Of a stretch of 53,736 nucleotides of DNA, positions 1 to 10,172 are shown piece by piece. Below the pieces are notes generated by a model. That model was not told the origin of the DNA. It worked only from the letters and a program-made list of their open reading frames with translations, and ran no database searches. Both the position numbers and the translations under genes were made by a program. Position 1 is the first letter of the stretch; each line of letters opens with the position of its first letter. Source of the DNA: Maribacter sp. 4G9 (GTDB taxonomy: Bacteria > Bacteroidota > Bacteroidia > Flavobacteriales > Flavobacteriaceae); assembly GCF_002742265.1 (NCBI RefSeq), contig NZ_MDGL01000181.1:1-53736 (forward strand), written 5' to 3'.

Positions 1-90
1 GCAGATGCCATTTTAGATAGACTGGTTCACACCGCACATAGAATCAATATAAAGGGAGAATCAATGCGTAAAAAACAAATAAATAAATAG
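1..90 (+). CDS. istB: IS21-family helper ATPase IstB, C-terminal end (partial)
   Basis: Frame 1 is open from the window edge to a TAG at 88-90 and reads ADAILDRLVHTAHRI, then IKGESMRKK. This is the characteristic C-terminus of IstB, the AAA+ helper protein of IS21-family elements, which works with the IstA transposase. Only the last 29 residues lie in the window, so the ATPase motifs cannot be checked and it is unknown whether the element is intact upstream. Confidence 0.8.
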   Translation, partial: ADAILDRLVHTAHRINIKGESMRKKQINK

Positions 91-137
91 TAAATTTAAC
101 CACAATGGAATCGATTTTGAGCACTTAGTTTGCTATG

Positions 138-175
138 CTCACTTTAATCCGTTTTTAGTGGTTCACTTTGACCGT
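138..175. repeat. Possible terminal repeats of the IS21-family element
   Basis: Two imperfect direct repeats sharing TCACTTT (138-151 and 162-175, 24 bp apart) lie just downstream of the istB stop. IS21 elements usually carry two or more short internal repeats at each end, so these may be the right-end transposase sites. The element boundary would then be near 175-190. No target-site duplication can be tested because the left end is outside the window. Confidence 0.4.
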
Positions 176-474
176 CCTTTCCAATTGATTGAAAGTTACA
201 GAAAATAAATATTTGTATATAAACAGATAAGATTTATTTCATGACCAAATCAGGCAAGGTATAAATTCAGTTATAGGTCCAACGGCCTAAGAGAATTTTA
301 GCCAAACAATAGGCAAGGGGAGCGGCCATATTCTAGAGGGCTGGTTATAGGGTTTGTTGACCATCTCAATGTTTCAAATTGTTCAAAGCGGTCTTAAGAG
401 TTAGAATGCTTTCTAGAATATAGCGACTGAGCCGTACATTGTTTCTAAAATTATCTGTAAGCCTTGATTTTTTT

Positions 475-512
475 GTTTCTTTTTTTATCAAGAAAAAAAA
501 GATAAAAGAAAC
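475..512. repeat. A/T-rich inverted repeat
   Basis: The arms GTTTCTTTTTTTATC (475-489) and GATAAAAGAAAC (501-512) are imperfect inverses of each other around an A-rich loop. It could fold as a hairpin. No flanking gene makes it an obvious terminator, and its role is unknown. Confidence 0.5.
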
Positions 513-734
513 GCTTACTGGTTACCATTTTGAAAGTCTATTTTACATAATGTTAGAAGTGCCTAAAGATAAGATTCAATCAGAGTGAGAGGTTAGCAAG
601 TGCTCAGAAATTTATTTTTCTTAAATTTTGAGCTGTTGCGGCAAGCTGACGAGAATGCTGTAGAAAAAAATCTTGCAGACATTTCATCGAATATGATAAT
701 TTTAAATTAATCTAAAAGGTTAGCTTTTAAATGG

Positions 735-818
735 CGTTGGCTATGCGGCTGGAGATTGTGTTTAAAATAAATTGCCAGAGCAATTTGATTTTAAAAAGCA
801 ATGAGCGCATAGGCAGCG
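735..818. repeat. Nested inverted repeat, attC-like in shape
   Basis: Outer arms CGTTGGCTATGCG (735-747) and CGCATAGGCAGCG (806-818) pair at 11 of 13 positions. Inside them sits a perfect AAATTGC/GCAATTT hairpin (769-775/780-786). The structure is followed directly by TATTTTACATAA. The nesting recalls single-strand recombination sites, but no family is recognised. Confidence 0.5.
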
Positions 819-1041
819 GCTATTTTACATAACGACAAATTATGAGTACAGACGAAAGGTTCGTTGATAGGGTTGACGAATTTCGAAGTTTGGAATAAAT
901 TTTATTCTGTGTGGAAAATGTTCTCGTAGCGTAAATTAAACAGGTTGATGACCCCGTTGCTACTCCGAATAAAATCTACGAATTTGAGGGATATTTGACA
1001 TAAAAGAATTATGACTTACAGAAGGTAAGTTACATTCCAGT

Positions 1042-1131
1042 AAAACGGCTTTTACATAATGGCTGACGATATGATTCGCTGACGCGAAGGTCATATCTGC
1101 AATTATGTAAAATGCAAGCATGCGCCGTTTT
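1042..1131. repeat. Large imperfect palindrome of about 90 bp
   Basis: Four nested arm pairs occur in order: AAAACGGC (1042-1049) with GCCGTTTT (1124-1131), TTTTACATAAT (1050-1060) with ATTATGTAAAA (1102-1112), ATATGA... with TCATAT (1069-1074/1091-1096), and TTCGC with GCGAA (1075-1079/1084-1088) around the loop TGAC. The whole could extrude as a cruciform or a single-strand hairpin. No T-tract follows, so it is not an ordinary terminator. Confidence 0.7.
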
Positions 1132-1492
1132 ACACATTGAACGAATCTGTATCATAATTTATATTATGTAAAATAGAATATTTCCATATCAATAATTACA
1201 ATGCTACCCCACCTTAATCCCATACCCCTTTCACCCATCATCAGGAATCTTTCGCTCGTACGTGGTTGCTGAAATTCCGGTGTATTATTCTGATTAATTT
1301 TTATCTGATTAATTTTTACATGACCATCAGGGTTCTTCAAATTTCATCGTGTATAAAATAATTGATTTACAAGATGATTTTCCAATTCTTACTCCTGTAT
1401 TCATAAATTCCAAACAATTTATCGCGGCCTATATTTTAATAGTTTTACTATTAAAAAGTAATGTATATTTATTCCACCAATTACCAAACGAT

Positions 1493-3720
1493 ATGACATC
1501 CGACCCAATTAAACGATTCCTACTAGGCGTCGTATTGCTTTGTTGTGCTGCTGGCTTTTCACAAACCACACCAAAAAACCAACAATTTAGCCGTCCGTTT
1601 TACCAAGCGACCTTTTTTTGGAAACCGAGCCTGTCGTAGATGGTGAAATTCGCAATGAGGCCCTTTGGGAGTCGGTTCCCCTCGCCCCGGACCTTATCCA
1701 AATAAAACCCTCCTTTGGCGAGCCCGTGTCCGAGAAAACGGAAATTCGGGTTGCTTACAGCAATACCACTTTTTACGTGGCCGTGGTCTGCTACGATACC
1801 GAACCTAAGAAGATTGTGGTGTCCGACTCCCGCCGTGATGCCGATTTGAATGATGAGGATAGTTTTTTGTTCATCATCGATACCTATAACGACCAACAAA
1901 ATGGTTTCCTCTTTGGCACCAACGCCCAAGGCATGGAGTATGACGCACAGATCAACAACGAAGGCAAGGGAAACAACAATGCCAATCGCCAACAAGGTGG
2001 CGTAATTGGCGGTACCAACCTAAACTGGGACGCCACCTGGTACGTAAAGACCCAATTGGGCAACTATGGCTGGAGTGCAGAGTTCGCCATTCCCCTACGT
2101 TCCCTACGCTTTGCTTCCGGGGAAGCAAAAACATGGGGCCTTAATTTTCAACGGAATATCAGCAAGAATACTGAAATCGCCTACTGGACCTCCCTCCCAT
2201 TGGGTTTCGATCTCAAACGGCTGGCCTTGGCAGGTAAATTGACCGGACTCAATCTAAAAAATCCGGGGAACTTAAAGTTGATACCCTATGCCTTGGTACA
2301 GGGTATCAATGACCAGTCCGTCTCCCCCAGCGAACAGCAACTGGACGCGGAAGTGGGAATGGACGTCAAATACAGCATTACCCCCAGCGTGACCCTCGAC
2401 CTTACCTATAACACGGATTTTGCCCAGGTGGAAGTGGACGATGAACAGGTAAACCTGGACCGATTCAACCTCTTCTTCCCCGAAAAAAGGGCCTTTTTCC
2501 TGGAAAATGCGGGTCAGTTTTCGGTCGGAAGTCCTGGGGAGGTGGATTTGTTCTTTAGTCGGCGTATAGGTTTGGGTCAGGATGGTAGTATCGTCCCCAT
2601 TATTGGCGGTGCCCGGGTGTCCGGAAAAGTGGGTCAGACCAATGTGGGCTTGCTCAGCATGTTCACGGAGGATGTAGCATCGGCAGGTATAACGGAAAAC
2701 AATTTCTCCGTGGCGCGTGTCAACCACAACTTTGGGAATTCCAGGAGTTCCTTGGGCGGTATTTTCGTAAACCGACAAGGCTTGGCAGGTTTGGACGATG
2801 ATTTTAACCGGGTGTATGCGGTGGATGGGAAATGGGGCATTGGCAACAAGGCGGAAGTAAACGGTTTTTTTGCGAAGAGCGTTACCCCTAGTATCAACGG
2901 GCAGGACCATGCTTTTAAACTTTTGGCGAATTACGAATGGGACGGTTGGAACCTGAACGCGGGCTACACCGAGGTGGCCCCGGGATTCAATCCGGAAGTC
3001 GGCTTCCTACAGCGAACCGCCTTCAAAAAGCCTGAGTTATTGATCTTTAAGGCACATCGGATGAAAGGTAATGGAAGTTTCCTTGAAATGCGTCCGCACC
3101 TCTCCTACCGCGGGTATTGGAACTTTGATAACGAGCAGGTTACGGGTTTTTTACATGTGGACAACCATTGGGTATGGCGTAGCGGCTTTGAGATCCATAC
3201 CGGTATCAATTTCACCCAGGAACGGGTATTTGCCCCGTTCAATATCTCCAATGTGACGGTTCCGGTAGGCGAATACAAAAATGAGGAATTGCAATTTGTG
3301 TTGATTTCTAACCCGAATAATGCTTTTTCCGCCAGCACCCGTACCTTTATCGGCGGTTATTTCAATGGAATGCGCTATTCCAACAGCGGTACGGCCAACT
3401 TTAGGGTCGGGAACAAATTTGTGTCCTCCCTGACCATGAGCCATAACGATATTCAGCTGGAAACCGGAAATACCACGGCTTTGGTGGGCGGACTACGGTT
3501 GGCCTATAGTTTTACCCCGCGTATCTTTTTGCAAAGTTTAATCCAGCGTAATAATGTATCCGAGATAACCTCTGTAAATGCCCGGTTTGGATGGCTTCAA
3601 AGTGCCAATACCGGACTCTTCGTCGTATTCAATATTGTGAAGGACGATAACCCTTTGGACTTTTTAGACAACCAGACCCTCACGATAAAATACACGCATC
3701 GGTTTGATGTATTGCAGTAG
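1493..3720 (+). pseudogene. DUF5916 / CBM9-like outer-membrane protein, frameshifted near the N-terminus
   Basis: The ATG at 1493 opens a clear Sec signal peptide (KRFLLGVVLLCCAAGFSQ). Its frame then hits a stop, while the mature protein continues in another frame from about 1618 with ETEPVVDGEIRNEALW, the usual start of the carbohydrate-binding-9-like domain. The remaining 600 or so residues match the DUF5916 outer-membrane barrel family. The break falls on a run of seven Ts (1613-1619). One extra T would restore a continuous protein of about 742 residues. It is either a recent pseudogene, a phase-variable or slippage-rescued gene, or a sequencing error. The TTG at 1618 is a poor start because it leaves the protein without a signal peptide. 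The substrate is unknown. Confidence 0.8.
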
Positions 3721-3951
3721 TTAAGGATACAGGTACATTCCAAACCAAACAACTGAGGCTTTTCATTAAAAATGAAAATATCCTTGAAGGATTACATGGG
3801 CAAAAAATACAAGCTTTAAATTCCAAATTCCAATGTTACTCTTGAATACATTGGGATTTTAGCCAAGCCGAAGATGTCATCAGTAAGGACCTAAAATTTT
3901 AGTGCAACTGGATTGAATGTATTTTTTTACCTATTCATATTAAAGCGACAC

Positions 3952-6900
3952 TTATGGTTTAGGCCAATACAATTGGGGTAGCCCTTCCTGTTGTAACCTT
4001 GCATTTAATTGGGGTACTTCTTTTTGTTTGATGTCCGATAATTGTGCTTTCAATGCCGCCCATTGCTCTAGATAATCCTTGCTCACATCTCGCACCCCTG
4101 GTGTCATGGGCAAATTGCCCTTATCGATGCTATTGAGGAAATCCTTGAACTTAATAAGCAAACGCGCCTCGAACATATAGTTGCTCTGAAAGGTACGCAT
4201 CTCCTTTTGTAGAATGGCTTCGATCCAGGTCTCGATGAGGGTGTCCAGCTCCTTCCCTTCCTGTTTCAACGTTTCATCCGTGGTCATTTTTAAAATTAGG
4301 TGCAGCTGCTCTTGTACCATGCGTACATCGCGCACCCCTTTGGCCATTTCGGTGGCTCCTTGGTAGATGGTTTTTGAAATGGCATCCCGTTCTTCATAGG
4401 CTTCCTCCACATTGGGAATGCTATTCTTCAATCTGGGGTCTATATCGATGTTAAAATCCTGACTGTGGACCTTGTCCCCTACGGTCAACCGTACCGTATA
4501 GGCTCCTGGCGGGGCATTATAGGCCGTGAGGTCCCTATTCGTGGTATAGAGTTCAGTAAGACAATCGAACCTGCCAATTTTCATGTTCCATTGGTATCGG
4601 TGGGTTCCCACCTGCTTTTTCAATTGGGGTTTAACAAGGGTATCACAGTCAACGGGTGTGGTATTGGTACTTTCCGAGTGGACCACTACTCCATCTTTGT
4701 CCATGATTTCCAAGGACATAGTCGTTTCCTTTGGTACTTCCTTGTTCAATAAATAATGGATTTGAAGACCTGGTGGCGGATTTTTACCATACCCACCATC
4801 CGTACTATAGGCAACGGATAATTCAGTATACACATCCCTAGGATCGTACAAATAGGAATCCGCTTGCGCTACCGACTCCGAAATTTGGTGCAACGGGGTC
4901 AAATCGTCCAAAATCCAGAGGGCGCGCCCCTGTGTGGCCACCACTAGATCCTTACGCTGTACCCTAAGATCTGTGATGGGTACTTCGGGCAAATTATTCT
5001 GTAGGGGCAACCAATTGCCACCATCATTAAAGGAGACAAAGACGCCCGTTTCGGTACCGGCATACAATAGACCCCTACGGTCTGGATCTTCACGTACGGT
5101 ACGTGCAAAGGTATCCCCCGGTATTCCGGTAACGATTTTCTCCCAAGTGGCACCATAATCATTCGTCTTAAAGATATACGGGGTAAAATCATTTAGCTTG
5201 TATCCCGTTACGGCAATGTAGGCCGTAGCGGGATCATGTGGCGAAGGCTCTACCACGTTGATGATGCTTTCCTTTAAACCCTTTGGAGTTACATTGGTCC
5301 AGGTTTCCCCACCATCTCGGGTCAGGTGCACAAGCCCATCGTCCGAGCCTACCCAAATAACGCCTTCTACCAAAGGGGATTCCTCTATATTGAATAAATT
5401 ATTGTAACTCTCTGCCGTTATCTGTTCGTTACTGATGGGCTCTCCTCCCTTTCCCTGATGTTCCTTGTCATTTCGGGTAAGGTCATCGCTCATGACTTTC
5501 CAGGTTACCCCACGATCGGTAGATTTCATAACGTATTGTGAACCATAGTAAATAACGGAAGGATCATGGGGCGATACGATAACTGGCCCGTTCCAATTGG
5601 CGCGATACTTTAAATTTTTTGGCTGTTCCCCTGTAACCCTAGTCGGGTATGGCATTATCATCCGTGTATTATCGATATCCCTGTCCCACTCTACGAAATT
5701 GCTTGCAAAATAGGTGGAGTATACATATCGAGGGTTATTGGGGTCCACCGCAACCGTGGAGGATTCCCCAGCGCGCATCACGTCCCAATGCATTTCCCCA
5801 ATGCCATCATCCATGACCCTGCTATCAATGGCAATGGTGCTATTGTCCTGCTGCCCCGAGTAAACGCGGTAAGGATACCCATTATCCGTAATGACCCTAT
5901 AAAACTGGCCGGTAGGCTGATTGTAAAGTGTAGACCATGTCTTTCCACCATTATAAGTCACAGATGCTCCCCCATCATTGGCATTGATCATAATTTCGCT
6001 ATTATTAGGATTGATCCAAAGATCATGATGGTCCACATGACTCCAAGGATAACCTTCAAAAGTTTTCCCGCTATCAACGTACTTCATGGCAGAGCTGTTC
6101 ATCACCCAAACTTCGTCTTCATCATTTGGATCGGCAATGATATGCATATAGTACCATGAACGGGCATATGTGCCGGCATCATTTGTGGTCTGTTTGAAGG
6201 ATTCCCCTCCATCCTCTGAGCGGTAGACCCCGGCCTTATTACCCAATGCGTCTATGGCTATGTAAACAATATTGGGGTTTGCGGGTGAAATGGCTACGCC
6301 CATCTTTCCTTTTAGTTCAGGCAGTCCTTTCGTAATCTCTTTCCAGTTTTTGCCTCCATCCGTAGTTTTGTAAATTCGGCTACCTGGACCCCCACTGTGC
6401 ACTATCCAAGGTTTGCGATGGAAATCCCAGGAAGCCACCATCATAATATCAGGGTTAGAGGCATCCACCGTCATATCCACAATTCCCGAATTCTCGTTCA
6501 CAAAGAGTATTTTTTCCCAAGTGTTTCCTCCATTCTCGGACAGGTATACCCCTCTTTCTGGATTGGGACCCCAGGGATTACCCTGTGCGGCCACATATAC
6601 TTTATTGGGATTGGTGGGATGGACATATACATCGCTAATGTGTCGTGTCTTTTCGAGTCCCATGTGTTTCCAGGTCTTTCCGGCGTCGGTCGACTTATAT
6701 AGACCGTCCCCATGGGAAGTCTTGACGCCGCGTACGGGAGATTCGCCCGTACCCACGTAGATGATATTGGGGTCCGATGGAGCAACTGTAATGTCACCGA
6801 TACCCGTAGTGTTAAAAAATCCATCCGAAATATTGTTCCAGGTCGTGCCCCCATCGGTGGTTTTCCAGACGCCACCCCCAGTGGCGCCCATGTAATACGT

Positions 6901-7086
6901 AAAAATATCATCCGGTATGCCCGTTACCGTAGTGGACCTGCCTCCCCGAAACGGACCAATGTTCCTGTATGCCATGGATTCGTACAAAACTTCTGAAATT
7001 TGGGGCGTAGTATTTTGTCGGCGTTGTGCATGGACGTTACCTAAAAGGGCTATAATAGCTAGAAAGGCATAGAATCATTTTTTCAT
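3952..7086 (-). pseudogene. Secreted BNR/Asp-box beta-propeller protein with nonsense codon in the signal peptide
   Basis: The long open part (from a TTG at 6985-6987 down to 3952, 1011 residues) is a VPS10/sialidase-like propeller protein with at least eight Asp-box motifs such as KTTDGGTTW, KSTDAGKTW and LTRDGGETW, followed by a C-terminal region of helices. Upstream in the same frame lies the missing start: ATG AAA AAA (7078-7086), a TGA (7075-7077), then FYAFLAIIALLGNVHAQ, a typical signal peptide core. A single change such as CGA to TGA at codon 4 would explain it. Without the signal peptide the protein could not be exported. Members of this family are often annotated as glycosyl hydrolases, but the activity is unproven. 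Confidence 0.8.
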
Positions 7087-7224
7087 TGGAACAAAGTGTA
7101 AGGTTATAGGTTATTTAGATTTTGACAATCTGGCGCATAGACTTTGAATCTTCTTGAGCTCCCGATGCCTATCAAATATAAAGGATATTTCTACAAAGCC
7201 CATAAACCACTGACTATAAACCAT

Positions 7225-7251
7225 AAAAAAACCGCCCTCTTTAGGACGGTT
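7225..7251 (-). terminator. Rho-independent terminator of the FKBP gene
   Basis: Read on the minus strand, AACCGUCC (7251-7244) pairs with GGGCGGUU (7237-7230), including one U-G wobble, around a UAAAGA loop. A run of Us follows. It lies 26 bases beyond the stop of the FKBP gene. Confidence 0.75.
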
Positions 7252-7276
7252 CTTCAATTCCAATGATCAGAAAATA

Positions 7277-7705
7277 TTACTTTATCTCTACCAGTTCCAA
7301 TTCAAAGGTCAAGTCCTCTCCAGCTAACGGATGGTTGCCATCTACGATAATATCGTTTTCATTCACCTCTGCAACCCGCAGTTGTCGCTCCGTGCCATCG
7401 GCATTCGTCGCTACCAAGCCCATGTTTACTTCAGGTTCCATATCCTCCGGTAAATTTGATTTGGGCACACTTTGAAAAAGTTCCTGCCTCTTTTCACCAT
7501 AGGCCTCTTCCTTAGGGATGACGATTGTTTTCTTTTCTTTGGGTTCCATGTCCATCAATCCTTTCTCAAAACCTGGAATCAAGCTGCCCTGTCCTAACTT
7601 CACCTCCAAAGGTTCCCTGTTCAAGGAGCTATCAAATACCTGTCCGTTTTCCAATTTACCCGTGTAATGTACGCGTACGACATCACCTTCTTTTACTTTG
7701 CTCAT
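7277..7705 (-). CDS. FKBP-type peptidyl-prolyl cis-trans isomerase, SlyD-like
   Basis: The 142-residue protein starts MSKVKEGDVVRVHYTGKLENG, with the FKBP core VFDSS...LGQGSLIPGFEKGL and the insert-in-flap region and DGNHPLAGEDLTFELELVEI end typical of SlyD-like isomerases. It should catalyse prolyl isomerisation and act as a cytoplasmic folding helper, since no signal peptide is present. SlyD's metal-binding histidine tail is absent. It is a single-gene unit with its own terminator and a plausible promoter, and is intact although three genes around it are broken. Confidence 0.92.
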   Translation of the reverse strand: MSKVKEGDVVRVHYTGKLENGQVFDSSLNREPLEVKLGQGSLIPGFEKGLMDMEPKEKKTIVIPKEEAYGEKRQELFQSVPKSNLPEDMEPEVNMGLVATNADGTERQLRVAEVNENDIIVDGNHPLAGEDLTFELELVEIK

Positions 7706-7740
7706 TTTAAGAGTTTCTATATTAGTATTTCAATGAACGG

Positions 7741-7748
7741 CAAAGGTA
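7741..7748 (-). promoter_or_regulatory. Candidate -7 element for the FKBP gene
   Basis: The minus strand reads TACCTTTG, an exact TAnnTTTG match, about 36 bases before the start codon. No well-spaced TTG -33 element was found, so support is moderate. Confidence 0.4.
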
Positions 7749-7913
7749 GGATTCTCAATAGTGAATGACGAAGATTTGGTAAAAACTAGGTTTATTTCAC
7801 GCTATTTTAACGAAATAGCAGCAAAATCGTTTTAAATTCTCCCATTTTTAAACCTTTTATAGTCGGTTTTTATTCTTTTTGCCCAAGATGCGAATTCTGA
7901 TTTAAGTAAACTA

Positions 7914-7975
7914 CCTCGGGGTAAGCCAACGAGGCATTCGCAGGAAACAAATTTTTAATTTCGAGGCAAGCCTCG
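7914..7975. repeat. CCTCG/CGAGG inverted-repeat element
   Basis: In the gap before the TolB-like gene, CCTCG (7914-7918) pairs with CGAGG (7930-7934), and a perfect palindrome CGAGGC-AA-GCCTCG lies at 7962-7975. The two share the CGAGGCA word. It resembles a short intergenic repeat of the REP kind. The rest of 7706-8063 shows nothing else recognisable. Confidence 0.5.
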
Positions 7976-8063
7976 GAGTATTAAACCCTTTGGCGGTGCC
8001 AATAAAGCGATAATACGTATATTTAACGGGTATACTATCCTTTGATAGCCCTTAAACAGCGTT

Positions 8064-9569
8064 ATGAAAACAGCTATCCTCCTACCTATTTTTATATTAT
8101 TTTTCCAGTCCGGTAAAGTGTCGGCACAGAACATGGGTATTTTTGATGGTACTACCGCCATAGGCAATCCAAAAATAAAGGGAACGGCCACCTTCGATAC
8201 AGAAAACCAAACCTATACACTTTCCGGTGCCGGGACCAATATGTGGTTCGGTCAGGATGAGTTCCAATACCTTTGGACGACCCTTCAGGGAGATTTTATC
8301 TTAAGGGCCACGGTCCATTTTATAGGTAAGGGTAAAGATCCCCACCGAAAAGCCGGTTGGATAGTCAGGAATAATTTGGACGCCAACTCCAAACATGTGA
8401 ATGCAAGTACCCATGGAGATGGACTCACCTCACTGCAATATAGGGCTTCCCTCGGTGGACTTACAGAGGAAGTAAAATCTGCCAACACCTCGCCTACCAT
8501 TATTCAATTGGAAAGGCGTGGTACCACTTATATCATGTCTACCGCAGTTGTTGGAGAGGAGTTCACCCAAGTAGAACTTACGGACATGGACATGGACAAC
8601 GAGGTATATGTGGGACTCTATATATGTTCCCATAATCCATCGGTCCTAGAGAGTGCCACATTTAGCAATGTTCGTATTATCAAGCCGGTTGATCCGGAAT
8701 TTACGCCGTATCGGGATTATATAGGCAGTAATCTGGAGGTTATGGATGTGGAAACGGGACATCGGGAAATACTGTACCAATCGGCACATTCCATTCAGGC
8801 CCCCAATTGGACCCCAGATGGGAAACGACTGATATACAACTCCAAAGGACATCTCTACAATTATGACTTGGCAACGCATGGCATTACACCCTTAAATACG
8901 GGTTTTGCCGTGAACAACAACAATGACCATGTCCTTACCTTTGATGGGTCCCTCTTAGGTATCAGTAATCACAATCAAGAGGACAATCGCACCTCTGCAC
9001 TATATTACTTACCAAGTGAGGGCGATTCCCTTCCCAAAATGGTAACAAAGCCAGGGGTGGGTGCCTCCTACTTTCATGGATGGTCACCGGACAATAAGAA
9101 AATGCTCTTTACCGGAAACAGAAACGGGGCCTACAATATTTTTTCCGTTGATTTAAAAAGTGGGAAGGAAACACAGCTAACGGATTTGCCCACATTGGAC
9201 GATGGACCGTAATATAGTCCGGATGGAAAGTACATCTTTTTTAACTCGGTGCGCACGGGAAATATGCAATTGTTCAGAATGAAGAAAAATGGAAAAGATC
9301 CGGAGCAATTGACCTTTGATGGATATAATAACTGGTTTCCCCATGTAAGCCCAGACCAAAAGTGGATTGTCTTTATTTCTTTTCCCAAAGATATCGACCC
9401 CAGTGATCATCCTTTTTACAAGCATTGCATGCTTCGCATTATGCCCTTTAAAGGTGGAAAACCAAAAGTGTTGGCCCATATATATGGAGGTCAAGGAAGC
9501 ATTAATGTACCCAGTTGGTCGCCCGATAGTAAACGAATAGCCTTTGTAACCAATACAGGGAGCTATTAG
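8064..9569 (+). pseudogene. TolB-like beta-propeller exported protein interrupted by an in-frame stop
   Basis: The gene begins with a signal peptide (MKTAILLPIFILFFQSGKVSAQ). Residues 25-200 form a DUF1349/concanavalin-like sandwich, followed by WD40/TolB propeller repeats with SPDGK- and WSPDNKK-type motifs. The frame meets TAA at 9210-9212 inside the conserved repeat text [18 protein letters not shown], then stays open in the same frame to 9569, ending in [21 protein letters not shown] to TAA change would account for it. The intact protein would be 501 residues. The truncated product would lose the last propeller repeats. Family members are periplasmic, and their binding partner is unknown. 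Confidence 0.85.
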
Positions 9570-9598
9570 GGCATTATCTTGAGTAACTTATGTTCTTG

Positions 9599-10165
9599 TT
9601 AGGATGATTTATCGGAATCTTCAATTTCCGTTATTTCCCCCAAATAACGTATGGGAAATCGTTGGGCACTATTAATGATAACCGTTGCCCTTTTATTAGG
9701 AAAGGCAGAGAGTGTAACACGATAGCTTTCCAAGTTTTCGGTAATGGTAAAGGTAATCCGCATTTCGTTTTTGGAGGCATCGTATTCCTCTTTATAGTGC
9801 GATGGGATACCCTTGAAGGAAATTCCTGTATTACTATCATACCCCCCTCCCATCTGGCGCTCCCCAAAATAGGGCAGATCGGCTGAAATACTATCCCCAT
9901 GTACCTCAAGGTAATCGTTGTTGCCCTGAAGCATTATGTTTGAAACAGTACTGCCCGGGGGCCAAAGACCTGCGTTTGCTAGGGCGTTCATTCCATTGGT
10001 CATGGTGGGGTTTGCCGTTTCGGCTATAAACTTAAAGGATTTTTTATCGATCAAATCCCTAAAGGAAGCTATACCCTCTGGTGTATAGGCTACTTTTGAA
10101 GTACTCTTGCAACCTATTAGCAACAACAGGGTGATAATCCATAAAAAGTGGTACGGGATTTTCAT
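9599..10165 (-). CDS. DUF4251 lipoprotein
   Basis: The 188-residue protein begins MKIPYHFLWIITLLLLIGCKS, a lipoprotein signal with a lipobox Cys. The body matches the DUF4251 family common in Bacteroidota (ADLPYFGERQMGG near residues 95-110, then the NEMRITFTITEN strand). The ATG at 10163-10165 is preferred over the one at 10180 because it begins the signal peptide directly and avoids overlap with the upstream gene. The function is unknown. It lies 7 bases after the 112-residue gene and is probably co-transcribed with it. Confidence 0.85.
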   Translation of the reverse strand: MKIPYHFLWIITLLLLIGCKSTSKVAYTPEGIASFRDLIDKKSFKFIAETANPTMTNGMNALANAGLWPPGSTVSNIMLQGNNDYLEVHGDSISADLPYFGERQMGGGYDSNTGISFKGIPSHYKEEYDASKNEMRITFTITENLESYRVTLSAFPNKRATVIINSAQRFPIRYLGEITEIEDSDKSS

Positions 10166-10172
10166 AGCTAAA

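Larger units (their letters stand above)
541..1173. repeat. Dispersed TTTTACATAA(T) motif array
   Basis: The 10-11 bp word TTTTACATAA(T) occurs at 541-550, 823-832 and 1050-1060 on the plus strand, and as ATTATGTAAAA at 1102-1112 and 1163-1173. Five copies in about 630 bp of gene-free DNA, some placed at the ends of longer palindromes, suggest repeat units or recombination junctions rather than chance. No core matches the classical GTTRRRY integron site. Confidence 0.6.
181..1492. other. Gene-free stretch rich in inverted repeats
   Basis: No convincing coding sequence is visible between the IS21 remnant and the DUF5916 pseudogene. The stretch contains several inverted repeats, listed separately, and repeated TTTTACATAA motifs. 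It looks like accumulated mobile-element or cassette-junction debris. An in-frame ATG at 1349 upstream of the pseudogene yields an unconvincing peptide and is not regarded as a real start. Confidence 0.6.

Noticed and set aside
735..1131. Calling the palindromes true integron attC sites
   Set aside because: The shape is suggestive, but no GTTRRRY/RYYYAAC cores and no integrase or cassette genes are visible.
1349..1492. ATG at 1349 as the real start of the DUF5916 gene
   Set aside because: It would place 48 residues of unconvincing sequence before a textbook signal peptide that starts at 1493.
9249..9569. Separate gene starting at 9249
   Set aside because: It is in the same frame as the TolB-like gene and continues its propeller repeat directly after the TAA, so it is the tail of one broken gene.
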